Source of the DNA: JADJPL01 sp964607915
GTDB taxonomy: Bacteria; Bacteroidota; Bacteroidia; Chitinophagales; Saprospiraceae
Length of the DNA: 22,241 nucleotides
Reading direction: 5' to 3'
NCBI GenBank assembly: GCA_964607915.1
Contig: CAZSMU010000055.1
Coordinates: forward strand, 1 to 22,241
Shown one piece after another: positions 1 to 9,607 of this stretch. The position numbers and the translations under genes are program-made. Below the pieces are notes generated by a model, which made no database searches, had not been told where the DNA came from, and saw nothing but the letters and a program-made list of their open reading frames with translations. How positions within the stretch are numbered: the first letter of the stretch is position 1; every line of letters starts with the position of its first letter.

Positions 1-460
1 CTGCGTCAAAGGTAAGGATTCTCAATGGAAAATTAAAATGGTATTTTCCTATGAAAAATTCTTTTTCCTCATCCTCTTTGGCATCCTGCTTTTTGCTTCG
101 TTTCAGGATAGCCTGGATGCGGGCGAGGAGTTCTTCGGAGAGGAAGGGTTTTGTGATGTAGTCGTCTGCGCCGATTCGGAAGCCTTCGAGGACATCTTCT
201 TTAAGGGCTTTGGCGGTGAGGAAGATAATGGGCATATCGGCATCCTCGGACCGTATTTCCCGGGCGAGGCGAAAGCCGTCCATTTTGGGCATCATGACGT
301 CGAGGATACAGAGATCGAAACGGCCTTTTTGGAAGGTATTGAGCCCTTCGAGGCCGTCGGTAGCGAGCGTCACCTCGTAGTTATGCATTTCGAGGTAAGA
401 GCGCAGGACATCTCCGAAGTTCTGGTCATCTTCCACGAGTAAAATGTTGTAATGGTCCAT
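1..460 (-). CDS. OmpR-family response regulator, C-terminus beyond window
   Basis: Partial gene on the minus strand: the start is at 460 and the reading frame is still open at position 1 (153 codons seen). The translation begins MDHYNILLVEDDQNFGDVL, a typical receiver domain. The acidic pocket is E10/D11/D12, the phospho-acceptor is D54 in the context CILDVMMPKMDG, the switch residue is T82 (IIFLTAK) and the conserved lysine is K104 (DDYITKPF). After residue 120 a charged linker leads into the beginning of what should be a winged-helix DNA-binding domain (FFIGKYHFN), which lies mostly outside the window. It sits 73 bp downstream of a sensor kinase on the same strand, so the pair is very likely one two-component system. 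The layout resembles RprXY of Bacteroides, but that assignment is an inference. There is no separate promoter that I can see in the 73-bp spacer, which instead holds a lone arm of the intergenic palindrome. Confidence 0.93.
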   Translation of the reverse strand, partial: MDHYNILLVEDDQNFGDVLRSYLEMHNYEVTLATDGLEGLNTFQKGRFDLCILDVMMPKMDGFRLAREIRSEDADMPIIFLTAKALKEDVLEGFRIGADDYITKPFLSEELLARIQAILKRSKKQDAKEDEEKEFFIGKYHFNFPLRILTFDA

Positions 461-493
461 AGTTCATGGTTTACGATAGAATACGGGTTTAAT

Positions 494-534
494 CGACTCT
501 TTTTCCTCCTCGGCGATTCCCCTCGCGGCAAGTC
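494..534 (+). repeat. Solitary right arm of the intergenic palindrome (copy F)
   Basis: Reads GACTCTTTTTCCTCCTCGG followed by CGATTCCCCTCGCGGCAAGTC, matching the right arm of the complete copy at 11976-12134 with a few substitutions. No left arm can be present, because a 159-bp element would extend into the response-regulator gene. The outer end AAGTCTA contains the reverse complement of the kinase stop codon (TAG, 534-536). Confidence 0.7.
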
Positions 535-1985
535 TAATCCCTGGCATGTCTGAAAGGGAAGTATAGTATAAAAGAGCTGCCTTTTCCCGGTTCTGACTTC
601 ACGTCGATACGGCCTTGGTGGGCATCCATCATGGCTTTGACGTAGCTCAGGCCGAGGCCGAAGCCCTTCACGTCGTGCAGGTTTCCGGTTGAGACGCGGT
701 AAAACTTGTCGAAAATATGTTTGAGTGCTGCTTTATTCATCCCTATGCCGGCATCTTTGACCTCTACCTCAACGCCATGGGGTGTATTTTGGGTTGAAAC
801 GGTTATTTCGGGTTTTTCGGGGGAATACTTGTTGGCATTGTCCAGCAAGTTATGGATAATGCTGGAGATATGGGTCAGGTCTCCTTCCACGACGGGGCGT
901 TCCGCCTTCAGTTCTATCGTAGCCATGCCTCCTTTTTTTTCCACTTGCAGGTTGATATGTTCGACGGCAGCTGCGATGATTTCGTGCAGGTTTACCGGGG
1001 CGATTTTGAGGGAGAAGTCCTGTTTGTCTATGAGAGCCATTTGCAGTACCTTTTCCACCTGATTATTCATACGATTATTTTCCTGTTTTATTATGTGGGC
1101 AAAGCGTTTGACCTTCTCGGGGTTGCCGAGGATGGAAGGGTTGGTGATGGAGTCGGTAGCCAGGGATATAGTAGCGATGGGGGTTTTGAATTCGTGGGTC
1201 ATATTGTTGATGAAATCCGTTTTCATCGCCGACAACTGCTTTTGCCGATAGATGATATAGACGGTATAGCCGAAGCAAATCACGATGGTGATGGAAAAAA
1301 AGATGGAACCTATCAGATTTTGCCAAAGCGAGCTCCAAAGGATATTGGTCCGATTGGGGAAGAAGACCCTGAGTTCGCCCGAGGAAGGTTTTTCGTGGGG
1401 GAAGATGGACACGGAGTAGTCCGGGTTGTAAAGGTTTTTGGACCGTACGCCCTGCAGGGAATTTTGTTGGGAAGAATTATCGGAGACTACATAGTTTCCA
1501 TTGATGATGACAAAGTTTTTTTTCGCCCGCGAATAGATGCCGTAGCGATAGACAAACTTTTGTTTTCTGGGATCTATGCCCCTGTTTTGAAAGGCTTGCA
1601 GGAGGGTTAGCTCCAGTAGCCTGGGTTTTATGCGTTCTTCGATGGGTTTGTTGCCGACCATGAGCCCGTAGAGCGCATAGAGTTCCGGGTTTTTGATGAT
1701 CTCGCTGAAGAACTCGCCGGGTGAAATGTTCTGGTCGAGCAAGCGCTCCTTTTGGATATAGGATGTGATGAAGCCATTGATGTTCAGGTTGGAAAAGAAC
1801 TCGGTCCGGCTTTCGTCGGCTTCGAGCTGTTTAGCCACCTCGTTGAGGGCATCATACACATTTTTATCGAACCGCTCTTCATTGACGCGAACAGAGATGC
1901 CGATTAAATCCCATTGCAGCCATACTACGCCCGGTACTGCCACGCTCATCAGGGCAATGATAATCCATATCGCATTTTTCCGCAT
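534..1985 (-). CDS. Membrane sensor histidine kinase (two-component)
   Basis: Product of 483 aa from the ATG at 1985. That start is preferred over the longer frame reaching 2087 because it is preceded by GAGGGG and places a transmembrane helix right at the N-terminus (MRKNAIWIIIALMSV); the extra 34 residues look unlike a protein start and overlap the repeat element. Layout: helix 1 at about 5-24, an extracytoplasmic sensor region of about 195 residues with no recognised fold, helix 2 at about 220-245, then a HisKA domain with phospho-acceptor H264 in NNMTHEFKTP. The HATPase domain follows with N box (HNLLDNANKYS), G1 box (VKDAGIGM), F box (FDKFYRV) and G2 box (GFGLGLSYV). All catalytic motifs are intact, so it should autophosphorylate and pass phosphate to the regulator encoded just downstream. 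The TAG stop codon lies inside the conserved end sequence of a repeat arm. The stimulus is unknown. Confidence 0.93.
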   Translation of the reverse strand: MRKNAIWIIIALMSVAVPGVVWLQWDLIGISVRVNEERFDKNVYDALNEVAKQLEADESRTEFFSNLNINGFITSYIQKERLLDQNISPGEFFSEIIKNPELYALYGLMVGNKPIEERIKPRLLELTLLQAFQNRGIDPRKQKFVYRYGIYSRAKKNFVIINGNYVVSDNSSQQNSLQGVRSKNLYNPDYSVSIFPHEKPSSGELRVFFPNRTNILWSSLWQNLIGSIFFSITIVICFGYTVYIIYRQKQLSAMKTDFINNMTHEFKTPIATISLATDSITNPSILGNPEKVKRFAHIIKQENNRMNNQVEKVLQMALIDKQDFSLKIAPVNLHEIIAAAVEHINLQVEKKGGMATIELKAERPVVEGDLTHISSIIHNLLDNANKYSPEKPEITVSTQNTPHGVEVEVKDAGIGMNKAALKHIFDKFYRVSTGNLHDVKGFGLGLSYVKAMMDAHQGRIDVKSEPGKGSSFILYFPFRHARD

Positions 1986-2082
1986 GAATTCCCCTCGGTA
2001 ATGAACGGCCATAGTTTGCGCTGCTTTGTGTGTGACGCCCGGCGCTGTACGGGGGTGAACGCACTGCACCGGGTTGGTTATA

Positions 2083-2241
2083 GACATGTTACGAGGGGCT
2101 CATCAAGGGGTTAAAGAGGCCCTTTTTTGCCCACACTCTGCCTTTTTTTGGTCATATCGTTAGGCCATACTCCCTCAAAAAGCCTTCATGTGGACAAAAA
2201 ATGACTCTTTTTTCCCTTCCCCTAAGAGCAAAAATAGGTTT
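2083..2241 (+). repeat. Intergenic palindromic element, copy B (right end diverged)
   Basis: The left arm begins GACATGTTACGAGGGG and runs through a GAGGCCCTTTTTTGCCCAC block to the core at 2155-2169, where TAT and ATA flank a GTTAGG centre. The right arm shares ACTCCCTCAAAAAGCCTTC, TGTGGA and AAAATGACTC with copy A, but beyond about 2215 the GACCCC...CAACAAGTC end is degraded. The right boundary is placed by symmetry about the core and is approximate. The copy lies between the sprA stop (2282) and the sensor-kinase start (1985), both on the minus strand. The rest of this roughly 300-bp spacer holds only the promoter candidate at 2229-2256. Confidence 0.8.
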
Positions 2242-2256
2242 TCCGCGTGTGCAAAA
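2229..2256 (-). promoter_or_regulatory. Candidate promoter for the sensor kinase
   Basis: On the minus strand TATTTTTG (2236-2229) matches the Bacteroidota -7 consensus TAnnTTTG, and TTTTG (2256-2252) resembles the -33 TTTG box. The gap is 15 bp, shorter than the usual 17-23, so support is limited. If used, transcription would start near 2222 and run through the whole palindromic element before reaching the kinase start at 1985, giving a structured leader of roughly 235 nt. Confidence 0.35.
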
Positions 2257-2281
2257 TGGTTTTTTAACAGAGATTTAAGTT

Positions 2282-5200
2282 TTAGAGGGTAAAGCGTACG
2301 ACGAGCCCTCCTGCGGAATCCGTTCTGGGGAAACCGGCCGAGGTGGCGGGTTCGGTACGGCGATAATCGAAGAACAGACGGAGCTTGAGCCGTTGGTTGA
2401 GCGTGTATTCAGCGGACGGGGAGATGCTGAGCAGATAGCTGCCGCGCGTGGGTTCCACGACGCCCTGGTCGAGGAGGTGGTTAAAGGTAATATCGTCGGT
2501 AAGGCGGAAGTTGAAGTTGATATCCAGGTCATTGCCCTGTGCGGCTGGCCGGGCTGCGCCGGTGGTGCCCGCCTCTGTCCTTCCGATACCTTTGACGCGC
2601 TGCCCGCGTTCCACTTCGTTGCTCTTTTTACCGGTGAGGAAGGGGATATTGAGGTTTCGCAGCAGATAGCCGAAGCCGATGACGATTTCCTTGTTGCGGG
2701 ATTCGGCCAATTGATTGCTGACCATGCTGAGCTGCAGGTTGCGGGTGCGTTTGTAGTCCATATTGAAGGACATGCCATTTTTCAGGGTAGCATTTACCGC
2801 TATGAGCGGGCTGAAGCCCTCCTGGATAACGATTTCAGGTATTTCGAGCCGGGCGTAGAAGTTGCCGTTCAGTTCGTTTACGCCGCCCTGATCTTTGGTG
2901 CGCAGATAGTCCAGGCCGGTATTGAAGCGATTGATAGTCAGGGTAGATCGGTAGGCGTGGGTCAGGCTGAAATTCTGGAATAATTCGCTGAACAGCTTGA
3001 CTTTTGCCAGGCCGTTATAGGAGAGCGACCAGTTGACGTTGGGGAAAATGTCGAATACGTCGAGGCTTGTGGTGTTGGGGTCCTGGCCGGTATAGGCGGA
3101 GATAAACGCGGGGAGGAGTACCTCTTGCTGCGTACGTCCGTAGCCGAAGGTATATCCACTTTTGGCCAGGGTCGAGTCGGTATGGTTTCCCTGGCCCAGG
3201 CGCTGGGAGATAATCAACCGGTTATTTTCAAATTGTCGGAAGAGCGAGACGATTTCGGAGCGGTCGTCCTGGAACAACGTTTTGAGAGCTGAGTAGCTGA
3301 CGGTGAGCGAGCCGATATCTTTGGGAATGGCGTGCACGAACTCCGACTGGCTGTCGAAGAGGGTGTCCTTGAAATATTGGGCGTGGTTTTCGACAAAGCT
3401 GCGGGTAGCGCTCAGCTCTATGCGGAAATCGCGGAAAGGTTCGAGGGTCAGCCGGGCGTCATAGGTTTCCTTATAGTCCTGGGTCACTTCCTGGTTGAGG
3501 AAAACGCTGGGGGAGATCCAGCCGGACTGGGCTGCGCGTCCCAGCCAGTCGCGCTCGGTGAAATAATCTGCTTCGTTGAGGGTTCGGATGGCAGGTTGCC
3601 AGCCTGCGACGAAGTCCCAGCCGGGAGCGCCGAACTGAGGCCCCATGCCCAGCGTGCGGGCCTGGGGCATAAACCCTGGTACGACCGTATTGGATTCGGA
3701 GGTGTAATTGAACCGCGCGCGGCGCGCCAGCAGGAGCGGCCGTACAAGGGCGCGCACGACCGGGCTCACCCCGGTTTTTTCTTTTTTGTCCTCGGCCTCG
3801 CCCTCTTTGGGGGCGGCGCGACCACCGGGGGCGGGTGCTCCTCCACCGCCTCGGTTGACTTCTTTGAGGAAGGGGATTTTGTTGTACAGCGCCTCGAAAT
3901 TGAAATCTCCGTTGACCTGGATGTTCTGTTTGTTGCGAATCAGGTTCCCGAGGCTATCGGTGTTGAGGGCAGCGGCGGTCCAGCCATATTCCGACTGGTA
4001 CTGGGCGCGCACCTGGATCCAGTCCATGAGAGGCAGGAGACGGATGGGCAGGTTATAGTTTACCTGCAGCGTATGGCGGTAGTTTTTGGTGCGCCCAAAT
4101 TGTTGGATGTTGCTCCATATACTGTCGCGACGGAACTGGCCTATGTTGGTGATGTTAGGGTTTTCGGCCATGGCGATTTCATCGGGTTCGTCCACTACGC
4201 CGTTGTTGATGGCGGTGAAGGCGACTTTGAGCGACTTGGTGAGGTCCCATTGGAGGTTGTAGTCGCGGTCCCAGGTGAATCGCTTGTTATAGAACGTATT
4301 GAAACGCTCTTCAAGGCCGGTGAAGCGGAACCGGGTGAGGTTGAACTGCCGGTCTAACTGGGTATTGAAGGTAAACGAGTTGGGGATTGGGTTGAGATTG
4401 ATTTCCGAAAAAATCTTGAGCACTTCGACATTGAGGTTTTTGAGCGGCTGGATGAACTTGGCCTGGCGCGTAAAGGAATAGTCGAGGCCGCCGGTACGTC
4501 GTTCGGACTGGTCCACTTCTATGAGCGGGTCGCGTCGTTCCGCTTTGGAATAGGCATAGCTGACGGCGAAATTTTCGATATCCCATGGTTTGGGTTTATC
4601 CGCAGCGCTGGAAGAAGTGCGCTCTTTGCGCACGTTGGTGAGCGTATAGGTGGACAAAGACGCGACTTCCTGGGTAATCGTCTGGATGGAATCCCGCTCC
4701 TGTCCGGTAGTGGAATTGATTTTATCTTTCAGCACGATATCCAGGTCGTAGGGGTCGTATTCCGGAATTCGGGTAGTGTTGGATTTCTGTGCGTAGAACG
4801 GCAGTCGAACGCCCCACTTGTCCGGCAGGAATTTGCCCAGTTCGAGGCTGGTAGAAGCATCGTAGCCCATGATGTCTTCCCGGCTGCGCTGGGCTACTTT
4901 TTCATCTATCTGGCCGAAGCCGATGGTGCTGTAGTTGCCGGACAGGGCGATATTCCCCAAGTCGGCTAATTGCATATCCATACGGGCTATAGCGGCATTT
5001 CCGCCCCGTTCGTCGAGTCCGGTGAGGCGGAGTTCATTGGCCCATACTTCCGTATTGAGGGGGAATACCTGGCCTCCTCTGCGGTTTCGCACGCCGATCA
5101 TAGCGATTTTTGCGAGGCCGAGGTTGGGATTACCGCGTACTTTGATTTGGTGGGGCAGTCCGGGAGCTCCTCTATCGCTCAGTTCCCGGGCATATTCATC

Positions 5201-8200
5201 GGTTGCGGGGATGGCCAGGTTGTTTCGTTCTTCCTTAAGGGCGACAAGGGTTCGGAGCACGATGTCGAATTCGTTTTCGGGCCGCCACACTTCCTGTTTG
5301 TACTCTAATGAGCGGTTGTCGGCGGGCAGGCGCAAGGGGTCGGAGAGCACCAGGGGGATTTCATACTCGTAATAGTTGTTTTTAAAATCGCTGCCGAGGC
5401 GGACGAAGACGCTGAGATCCCCGTCGTTTATTTGGAGTTGGTCGAGTGCTTCGGCATGGACGAACATTTTGAGGCGTTCGTACACCCGCATATCGAGGTC
5501 TACGCGTTTGAAGACGGCTTTTTCCTCGCCTTCGCACAGCCCCCGGATGGTCATGGTGAGGGACTGTTCGTTTTGTTGGGTATTGAAGACGCCGAGGGCG
5601 AGTTCGCGGCGGATGCCTTCTGGGAGCACGTAGTTGAAGGGGCGGCGGTTGCTGTTCTCTTCGATATTGACGGCGTCCACGTCGAACTGGGTCTGGGCGT
5701 CGCAGGGGATGGGGTTATCGTCAGAGAGGTCCTGGGTGAAGCGGCGCCATTGGTTGCGCACAAATTCCAGGCGGGCAAAGCGGAGGGTGGTTTGTTTTTG
5801 GAAGCCGTGCATGTACATGCGGATGAAGCGTATGGAGCGGAAGTCGCGGATACCTCCTACCGCCACTTTGTTGGGGCCGTTGAGGGGCACGCGGAAGCGG
5901 TACCAAATCCGTCCGTTGGCTGCTTCGAGTCGGTCGGTGACGAAGGGGGTGCGGTTGATATCAATTTCGCGCGGGTTATTGGGATTGGCGCGCAGGGGGA
6001 TTTTGTACTGGAAATAGTTTTCCGTTTCGTTGAGGGTATTATCGCGATTGAGGTCCTCTGCGTCGGGTATGTTGGTGGCCGAATTGAGTTCGTTGGTACC
6101 GGTGTTGGCGCGGGAGTTGCCTTCAGGGTTGGTAAAGAAGCGGTATCGGTTGATGATACCATCTTCCGGTTTGAAAGAAGCGTCGTTGTAATAGCGGAAG
6201 TCGTCGTTGGAGGGGTCGCTGCTGATGCGGGTTGCGGCGACGGAGTTGGCGCTGCGGATGGCGTTTAGGTAGGGGGCGAATTTGGTGCGTTCGGCCTCAT
6301 TGGCGAGTCCGTCGAGGCCTACGTCCTGGAGTTTCCGGGTTTGTTCGTCGTTGTCGAAGGCCTGGGTAATTTGTTGTGCTACGGGTACGACCGACCATGC
6401 GGTGGTGTCCACGCGGCGGTCGGGGTTGATGGGGCCGGGCAGGCCATTTTCGAAGAACTTGCGGGAATCGCGCAGGATATCCTCTGAGATATTGCCGAGG
6501 TTGATGTATAGGTCGCCTTCCTGGCCCTGGAAGGAGGGGTTGGCGCTTTTGGCGTCATCGGGGTCGAGGAACGGGCTGAGCATCCAGAATTCGAGGAATT
6601 CGGTATTGGTGCTTTGGAAGTCGTTGCTGTTGAGGGCGCGCATGATACCGCCCCAGCGCGATTGGGGGTCGCGGAGCAGCATTTCTTCACCTGCGAAACG
6701 GACGCCTTTGGACACACCGGGATAGCCTGTGGGCACATCGAAGTTGTAGGGCCCCCGTTCTTCCGGGAAATAGGTGATGTCAAACGTTTGTACGTTGGGC
6801 AGGTCGGTGGGGGCGAGCTGGGCGTTGGGGAAGACTTCGATTTGGGGTACCAGGCTGGTGTAGGGATTGACGTCATCGCCTTTCCCCCGGGCGACCTGGT
6901 CAATGCGGTACCAACTCATGCGGGCGCGGTTGGCCCCGGAGCGCAGGTCATTGACATATTTGCTCTCCGGGAAGAGAGGATTGTTGTTTTGGGCGTCGTT
7001 TTGAGGGATGCTGGCGAGGAACCAGTTGGCGGTAGGTTGCCGGAGGTCGATGGTGTTGGCGCTGCCCTCGAAATCATCGATATATACGATTCCGCCCTCG
7101 TCCTTTTTGTTCTGGTTGATGGCACGCGAGTGGCCGGGTTGTATGCGGGCGGCTTCTGCGCTGAGGCTGAACTTAGACATGGCCTTGGTGGAGAGGCCGG
7201 GCAGGGCGTCGAGGGCTTTGGTCATCCAGGGCGCTTCCCGACTGAGGTTGATATCTGCCCCATACATACTGTTGTTGATAGGGTCGTCGCCGATATTTAC
7301 CTTTTGGGTGAACGGCCGTTCGAAGAGTTTCATGGCGGTGAGGCCGACGTTGAAATTTTTGTCCACTTCATAGTCGGCGCGGAGCCCGAAGAGGCTTTTG
7401 GTTTGGAAGCCAAAAAGCGTATTGTCTTCATACGATACATCTACCGGTACCCCGGAATTGAGGATAGCATCGTTGAGGATGCGCACGCGGCCTATGTTGT
7501 AGTCCACTTCATAATCCCGCCCCTCCATAAGGGTTTGGCCACCTGCACTGACGCGCACGGAGCCGGGCGGGATGTTGAAAGCGCCCAGGGATATCTCACT
7601 GGCGACGGAGGATTTGTAGCTGCCCCGGATCACATAGCGGTTTTTTTCCTGGAACTCCTGTGCCAGGAACTGGGTAGAGTCGTATAGTTCCTGGTAGGTA
7701 TATTTTTCGCGGAGGGCGGGATCGTCAATTTGCCGGGCCAATGAAGAGCCGAAGGGTTCCAGGACGGGGAACATGATGCGTCCGTTGCGCAGGTTGATGG
7801 TGACACCCGGTACGAAGTCGAAGACCCCATCGGGTTGGGGGTCGCCCTGGGTATTGAGGCGGTCGAGGTTGAAGACGCGCAGGAGCGGCCGGCCGGAGAG
7901 ATTGGTTTCGGGGAGGAAACGCTTTTGGCCTTTGCCGGGGTCTTCGTAGAACACGTCGAGGCGGAAGTCGGCCTGGTTGACCTGGAAAGCACCGATGGGA
8001 TAGACGTTTTTCATCATCAGGTCCCAGGTGGGGATATCCGTTCGCTGCGTCGTACTCTTGAGCATTTTTACAAACAGTACGTTGAGCGAGGAGTCCGGTT
8101 TGGTATTTTCGGAGTTGATGGATAGTTCGCCCACTTTATAGCTGCGGCCGTTGTAGGTATATTGGTAGGCGACAGCGACGACCTGGTCGGGTTGGACGTT

Positions 8201-9607
8201 GACGTTGAGGGAGATAAAGCCGAGTTCGGGGTGTACGCTGTATTCGGTTGGTTTCAGTTTGCGGGCGCTGACCTTTTCGAAATCGCGCGACTGGCTCATG
8301 CTGAAGTCGTTTTGGAGCACGGTCACGGCCTGGTCAATCTGGCGCATCGCGGTATTGGCGACGATACGGTTGTACATGCCGTTGGCGCTGTTGTCGGGCA
8401 GGGGCTGTCCGAACAGGTCTTTTGCCGGTGGGTTGGTCAGCGGGCTTGCGGAGGCGGGGTTTACCAGGCGGGTCGGTTCGCCCAGGTCGGCCAGGGCTAC
8501 GATATCGCGTACGTTGTCTACTTCGTTGCGGTCGTTGGTAAGCCAGACCTCTATGTTTTCCAGCTTGAACACGGAGCGGATCTGGGGCATGTTGGCCAGA
8601 CCCTCTTCGAAGTTATCGCGGTTGTAGAATGAGAGGAAGAAGTGTCGGTTTTCGTCGTACTGATCTGCTTTTACCTCAAATTCCTGTAGCTGACTGCCGC
8701 CCTGGATCTGGAGGTTTTGACGTTGTGATTTTTGTTGAGAACCCACGGCGGTGAGGCGCAGGTGGCCAAACTGGAGTTCGGTTTTTAGGCCGAAGAGGCT
8801 TTGGGCACCCTGGATGAGGGTTCCCCGCAGGGGAAGGCTCACGTTGCCGGCTTCTATTTTTTTGACGATTTCATCTTCGCCAAAACTTTTGTTGCCATCG
8901 CCCAATTGCCCTGCGTTGTAGTTTAGTTTGATCTGGTTGTCGAAGTCGAAGGTGGCGTTGGTATTGTAGTTGGTGGACAGGTTCAGCTTCTCCCCGATTT
9001 TGCCGGTGACATTCATCTGGATGTTCATATCGAAGTCGAAGCCACCGGTAGTGCGCTGCCGCTCTGTGAGGATGGGGTTTTCGAGGCGCTGATAGTCGCC
9101 TCCGAAGGTGAGGTCAATGTTCCCCTGGGGGCGAATATCTACAGTGGTGCCACCGAAGAGGCGGTCTATGAGCGATTTTCCGATATCGAATTTTGCCAGG
9201 GGGTCAGTAGATTCCTGGGCTTTTTTGCCGGAAGAGACGCCGGAGAGCTGCTTGAAGTACTCCTGTTCATCCTGCTTTTTGCGGTAGTTCAGGTACTCTT
9301 CGAAAGTCATGAAGGTCGGGGGGCGGAAGAAGTCGCTGCCGATGCGTTCGTAGAGGATGTACCGTCCGGTCACAGGGTCGTATTCGACCGTCTTCTCTAT
9401 GGAAGCAGGATCTTTCAGGTCTATAGGGTTGTTTTTCTTGTCGTGGATAAAATCCCCGTAGCGGTCTTTGATAGGAGGGACAGTATCCGTCTGGACAACC
9501 GGAGGGGTTGCTTCCGGATGGGAAGGGGATAGGGGGCCTTCAAAAGCGGCGAGCGTCAGCACGGTAGTGACGGAGGTTGCGAACAGAAAAAAAGCTTTGT
9601 TGTTCAT
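2282..9607 (-). CDS. sprA: SprA, type IX secretion outer-membrane translocon
   Basis: A 2441-aa protein, close to the roughly 2400 aa of Flavobacterium SprA, which forms the very large beta-barrel through which T9SS cargo leaves the outer membrane and which is needed for gliding in gliding species. The ATG at 9607 gives a signal peptide (MNNKAFFLFATSVTTVLTLA). Family hallmarks include the DIRPQGNIDLTFGGDYQ region near residue 160, repeated short blocks such as YEVDYNIGRVRILN near 710, the YIDDFEGS motif near residue 835, and aromatic/polar beta-strand alternation to the C-terminus, which ends GGLVVRFTL like a barrel-closing strand. A Gly/Ala/Pro- then Lys/Glu-rich insert lies near residues 1915-1940, probably an exposed loop. 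The frame is intact throughout. Its neighbours are ruvA upstream (an arrangement I recall from other Bacteroidota) and a two-component system downstream. A complete palindromic element lies 195 bp upstream. Confidence 0.97.
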   Translation of the reverse strand: MNNKAFFLFATSVTTVLTLAAFEGPLSPSHPEATPPVVQTDTVPPIKDRYGDFIHDKKNNPIDLKDPASIEKTVEYDPVTGRYILYERIGSDFFRPPTFMTFEEYLNYRKKQDEQEYFKQLSGVSSGKKAQESTDPLAKFDIGKSLIDRLFGGTTVDIRPQGNIDLTFGGDYQRLENPILTERQRTTGGFDFDMNIQMNVTGKIGEKLNLSTNYNTNATFDFDNQIKLNYNAGQLGDGNKSFGEDEIVKKIEAGNVSLPLRGTLIQGAQSLFGLKTELQFGHLRLTAVGSQQKSQRQNLQIQGGSQLQEFEVKADQYDENRHFFLSFYNRDNFEEGLANMPQIRSVFKLENIEVWLTNDRNEVDNVRDIVALADLGEPTRLVNPASASPLTNPPAKDLFGQPLPDNSANGMYNRIVANTAMRQIDQAVTVLQNDFSMSQSRDFEKVSARKLKPTEYSVHPELGFISLNVNVQPDQVVAVAYQYTYNGRSYKVGELSINSENTKPDSSLNVLFVKMLKSTTQRTDIPTWDLMMKNVYPIGAFQVNQADFRLDVFYEDPGKGQKRFLPETNLSGRPLLRVFNLDRLNTQGDPQPDGVFDFVPGVTINLRNGRIMFPVLEPFGSSLARQIDDPALREKYTYQELYDSTQFLAQEFQEKNRYVIRGSYKSSVASEISLGAFNIPPGSVRVSAGGQTLMEGRDYEVDYNIGRVRILNDAILNSGVPVDVSYEDNTLFGFQTKSLFGLRADYEVDKNFNVGLTAMKLFERPFTQKVNIGDDPINNSMYGADINLSREAPWMTKALDALPGLSTKAMSKFSLSAEAARIQPGHSRAINQNKKDEGGIVYIDDFEGSANTIDLRQPTANWFLASIPQNDAQNNNPLFPESKYVNDLRSGANRARMSWYRIDQVARGKGDDVNPYTSLVPQIEVFPNAQLAPTDLPNVQTFDITYFPEERGPYNFDVPTGYPGVSKGVRFAGEEMLLRDPQSRWGGIMRALNSNDFQSTNTEFLEFWMLSPFLDPDDAKSANPSFQGQEGDLYINLGNISEDILRDSRKFFENGLPGPINPDRRVDTTAWSVVPVAQQITQAFDNDEQTRKLQDVGLDGLANEAERTKFAPYLNAIRSANSVAATRISSDPSNDDFRYYNDASFKPEDGIINRYRFFTNPEGNSRANTGTNELNSATNIPDAEDLNRDNTLNETENYFQYKIPLRANPNNPREIDINRTPFVTDRLEAANGRIWYRFRVPLNGPNKVAVGGIRDFRSIRFIRMYMHGFQKQTTLRFARLEFVRNQWRRFTQDLSDDNPIPCDAQTQFDVDAVNIEENSNRRPFNYVLPEGIRRELALGVFNTQQNEQSLTMTIRGLCEGEEKAVFKRVDLDMRVYERLKMFVHAEALDQLQINDGDLSVFVRLGSDFKNNYYEYEIPLVLSDPLRLPADNRSLEYKQEVWRPENEFDIVLRTLVALKEERNNLAIPATDEYARELSDRGAPGLPHQIKVRGNPNLGLAKIAMIGVRNRRGGQVFPLNTEVWANELRLTGLDERGGNAAIARMDMQLADLGNIALSGNYSTIGFGQIDEKVAQRSREDIMGYDASTSLELGKFLPDKWGVRLPFYAQKSNTTRIPEYDPYDLDIVLKDKINSTTGQERDSIQTITQEVASLSTYTLTNVRKERTSSSAADKPKPWDIENFAVSYAYSKAERRDPLIEVDQSERRTGGLDYSFTRQAKFIQPLKNLNVEVLKIFSEINLNPIPNSFTFNTQLDRQFNLTRFRFTGLEERFNTFYNKRFTWDRDYNLQWDLTKSLKVAFTAINNGVVDEPDEIAMAENPNITNIGQFRRDSIWSNIQQFGRTKNYRHTLQVNYNLPIRLLPLMDWIQVRAQYQSEYGWTAAALNTDSLGNLIRNKQNIQVNGDFNFEALYNKIPFLKEVNRGGGGAPAPGGRAAPKEGEAEDKKEKTGVSPVVRALVRPLLLARRARFNYTSESNTVVPGFMPQARTLGMGPQFGAPGWDFVAGWQPAIRTLNEADYFTERDWLGRAAQSGWISPSVFLNQEVTQDYKETYDARLTLEPFRDFRIELSATRSFVENHAQYFKDTLFDSQSEFVHAIPKDIGSLTVSYSALKTLFQDDRSEIVSLFRQFENNRLIISQRLGQGNHTDSTLAKSGYTFGYGRTQQEVLLPAFISAYTGQDPNTTSLDVFDIFPNVNWSLSYNGLAKVKLFSELFQNFSLTHAYRSTLTINRFNTGLDYLRTKDQGGVNELNGNFYARLEIPEIVIQEGFSPLIAVNATLKNGMSFNMDYKRTRNLQLSMVSNQLAESRNKEIVIGFGYLLRNLNIPFLTGKKSNEVERGQRVKGIGRTEAGTTGAARPAAQGNDLDINFNFRLTDDITFNHLLDQGVVEPTRGSYLLSISPSAEYTLNQRLKLRLFFDYRRTEPATSAGFPRTDSAGGLVVRFTL

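Noticed and set aside
852..1610. A 252-codon plus-strand frame opposite the sensor kinase
   Set aside because: The minus strand carries all kinase motifs over the same bases; the plus-strand translation is unrecognisable.
2393..8632. Many long plus-strand open frames opposite sprA (up to 357 codons)
   Set aside because: They are shadows of the intact 2441-aa sprA frame; their translations have no family features and lack starts with any signal.
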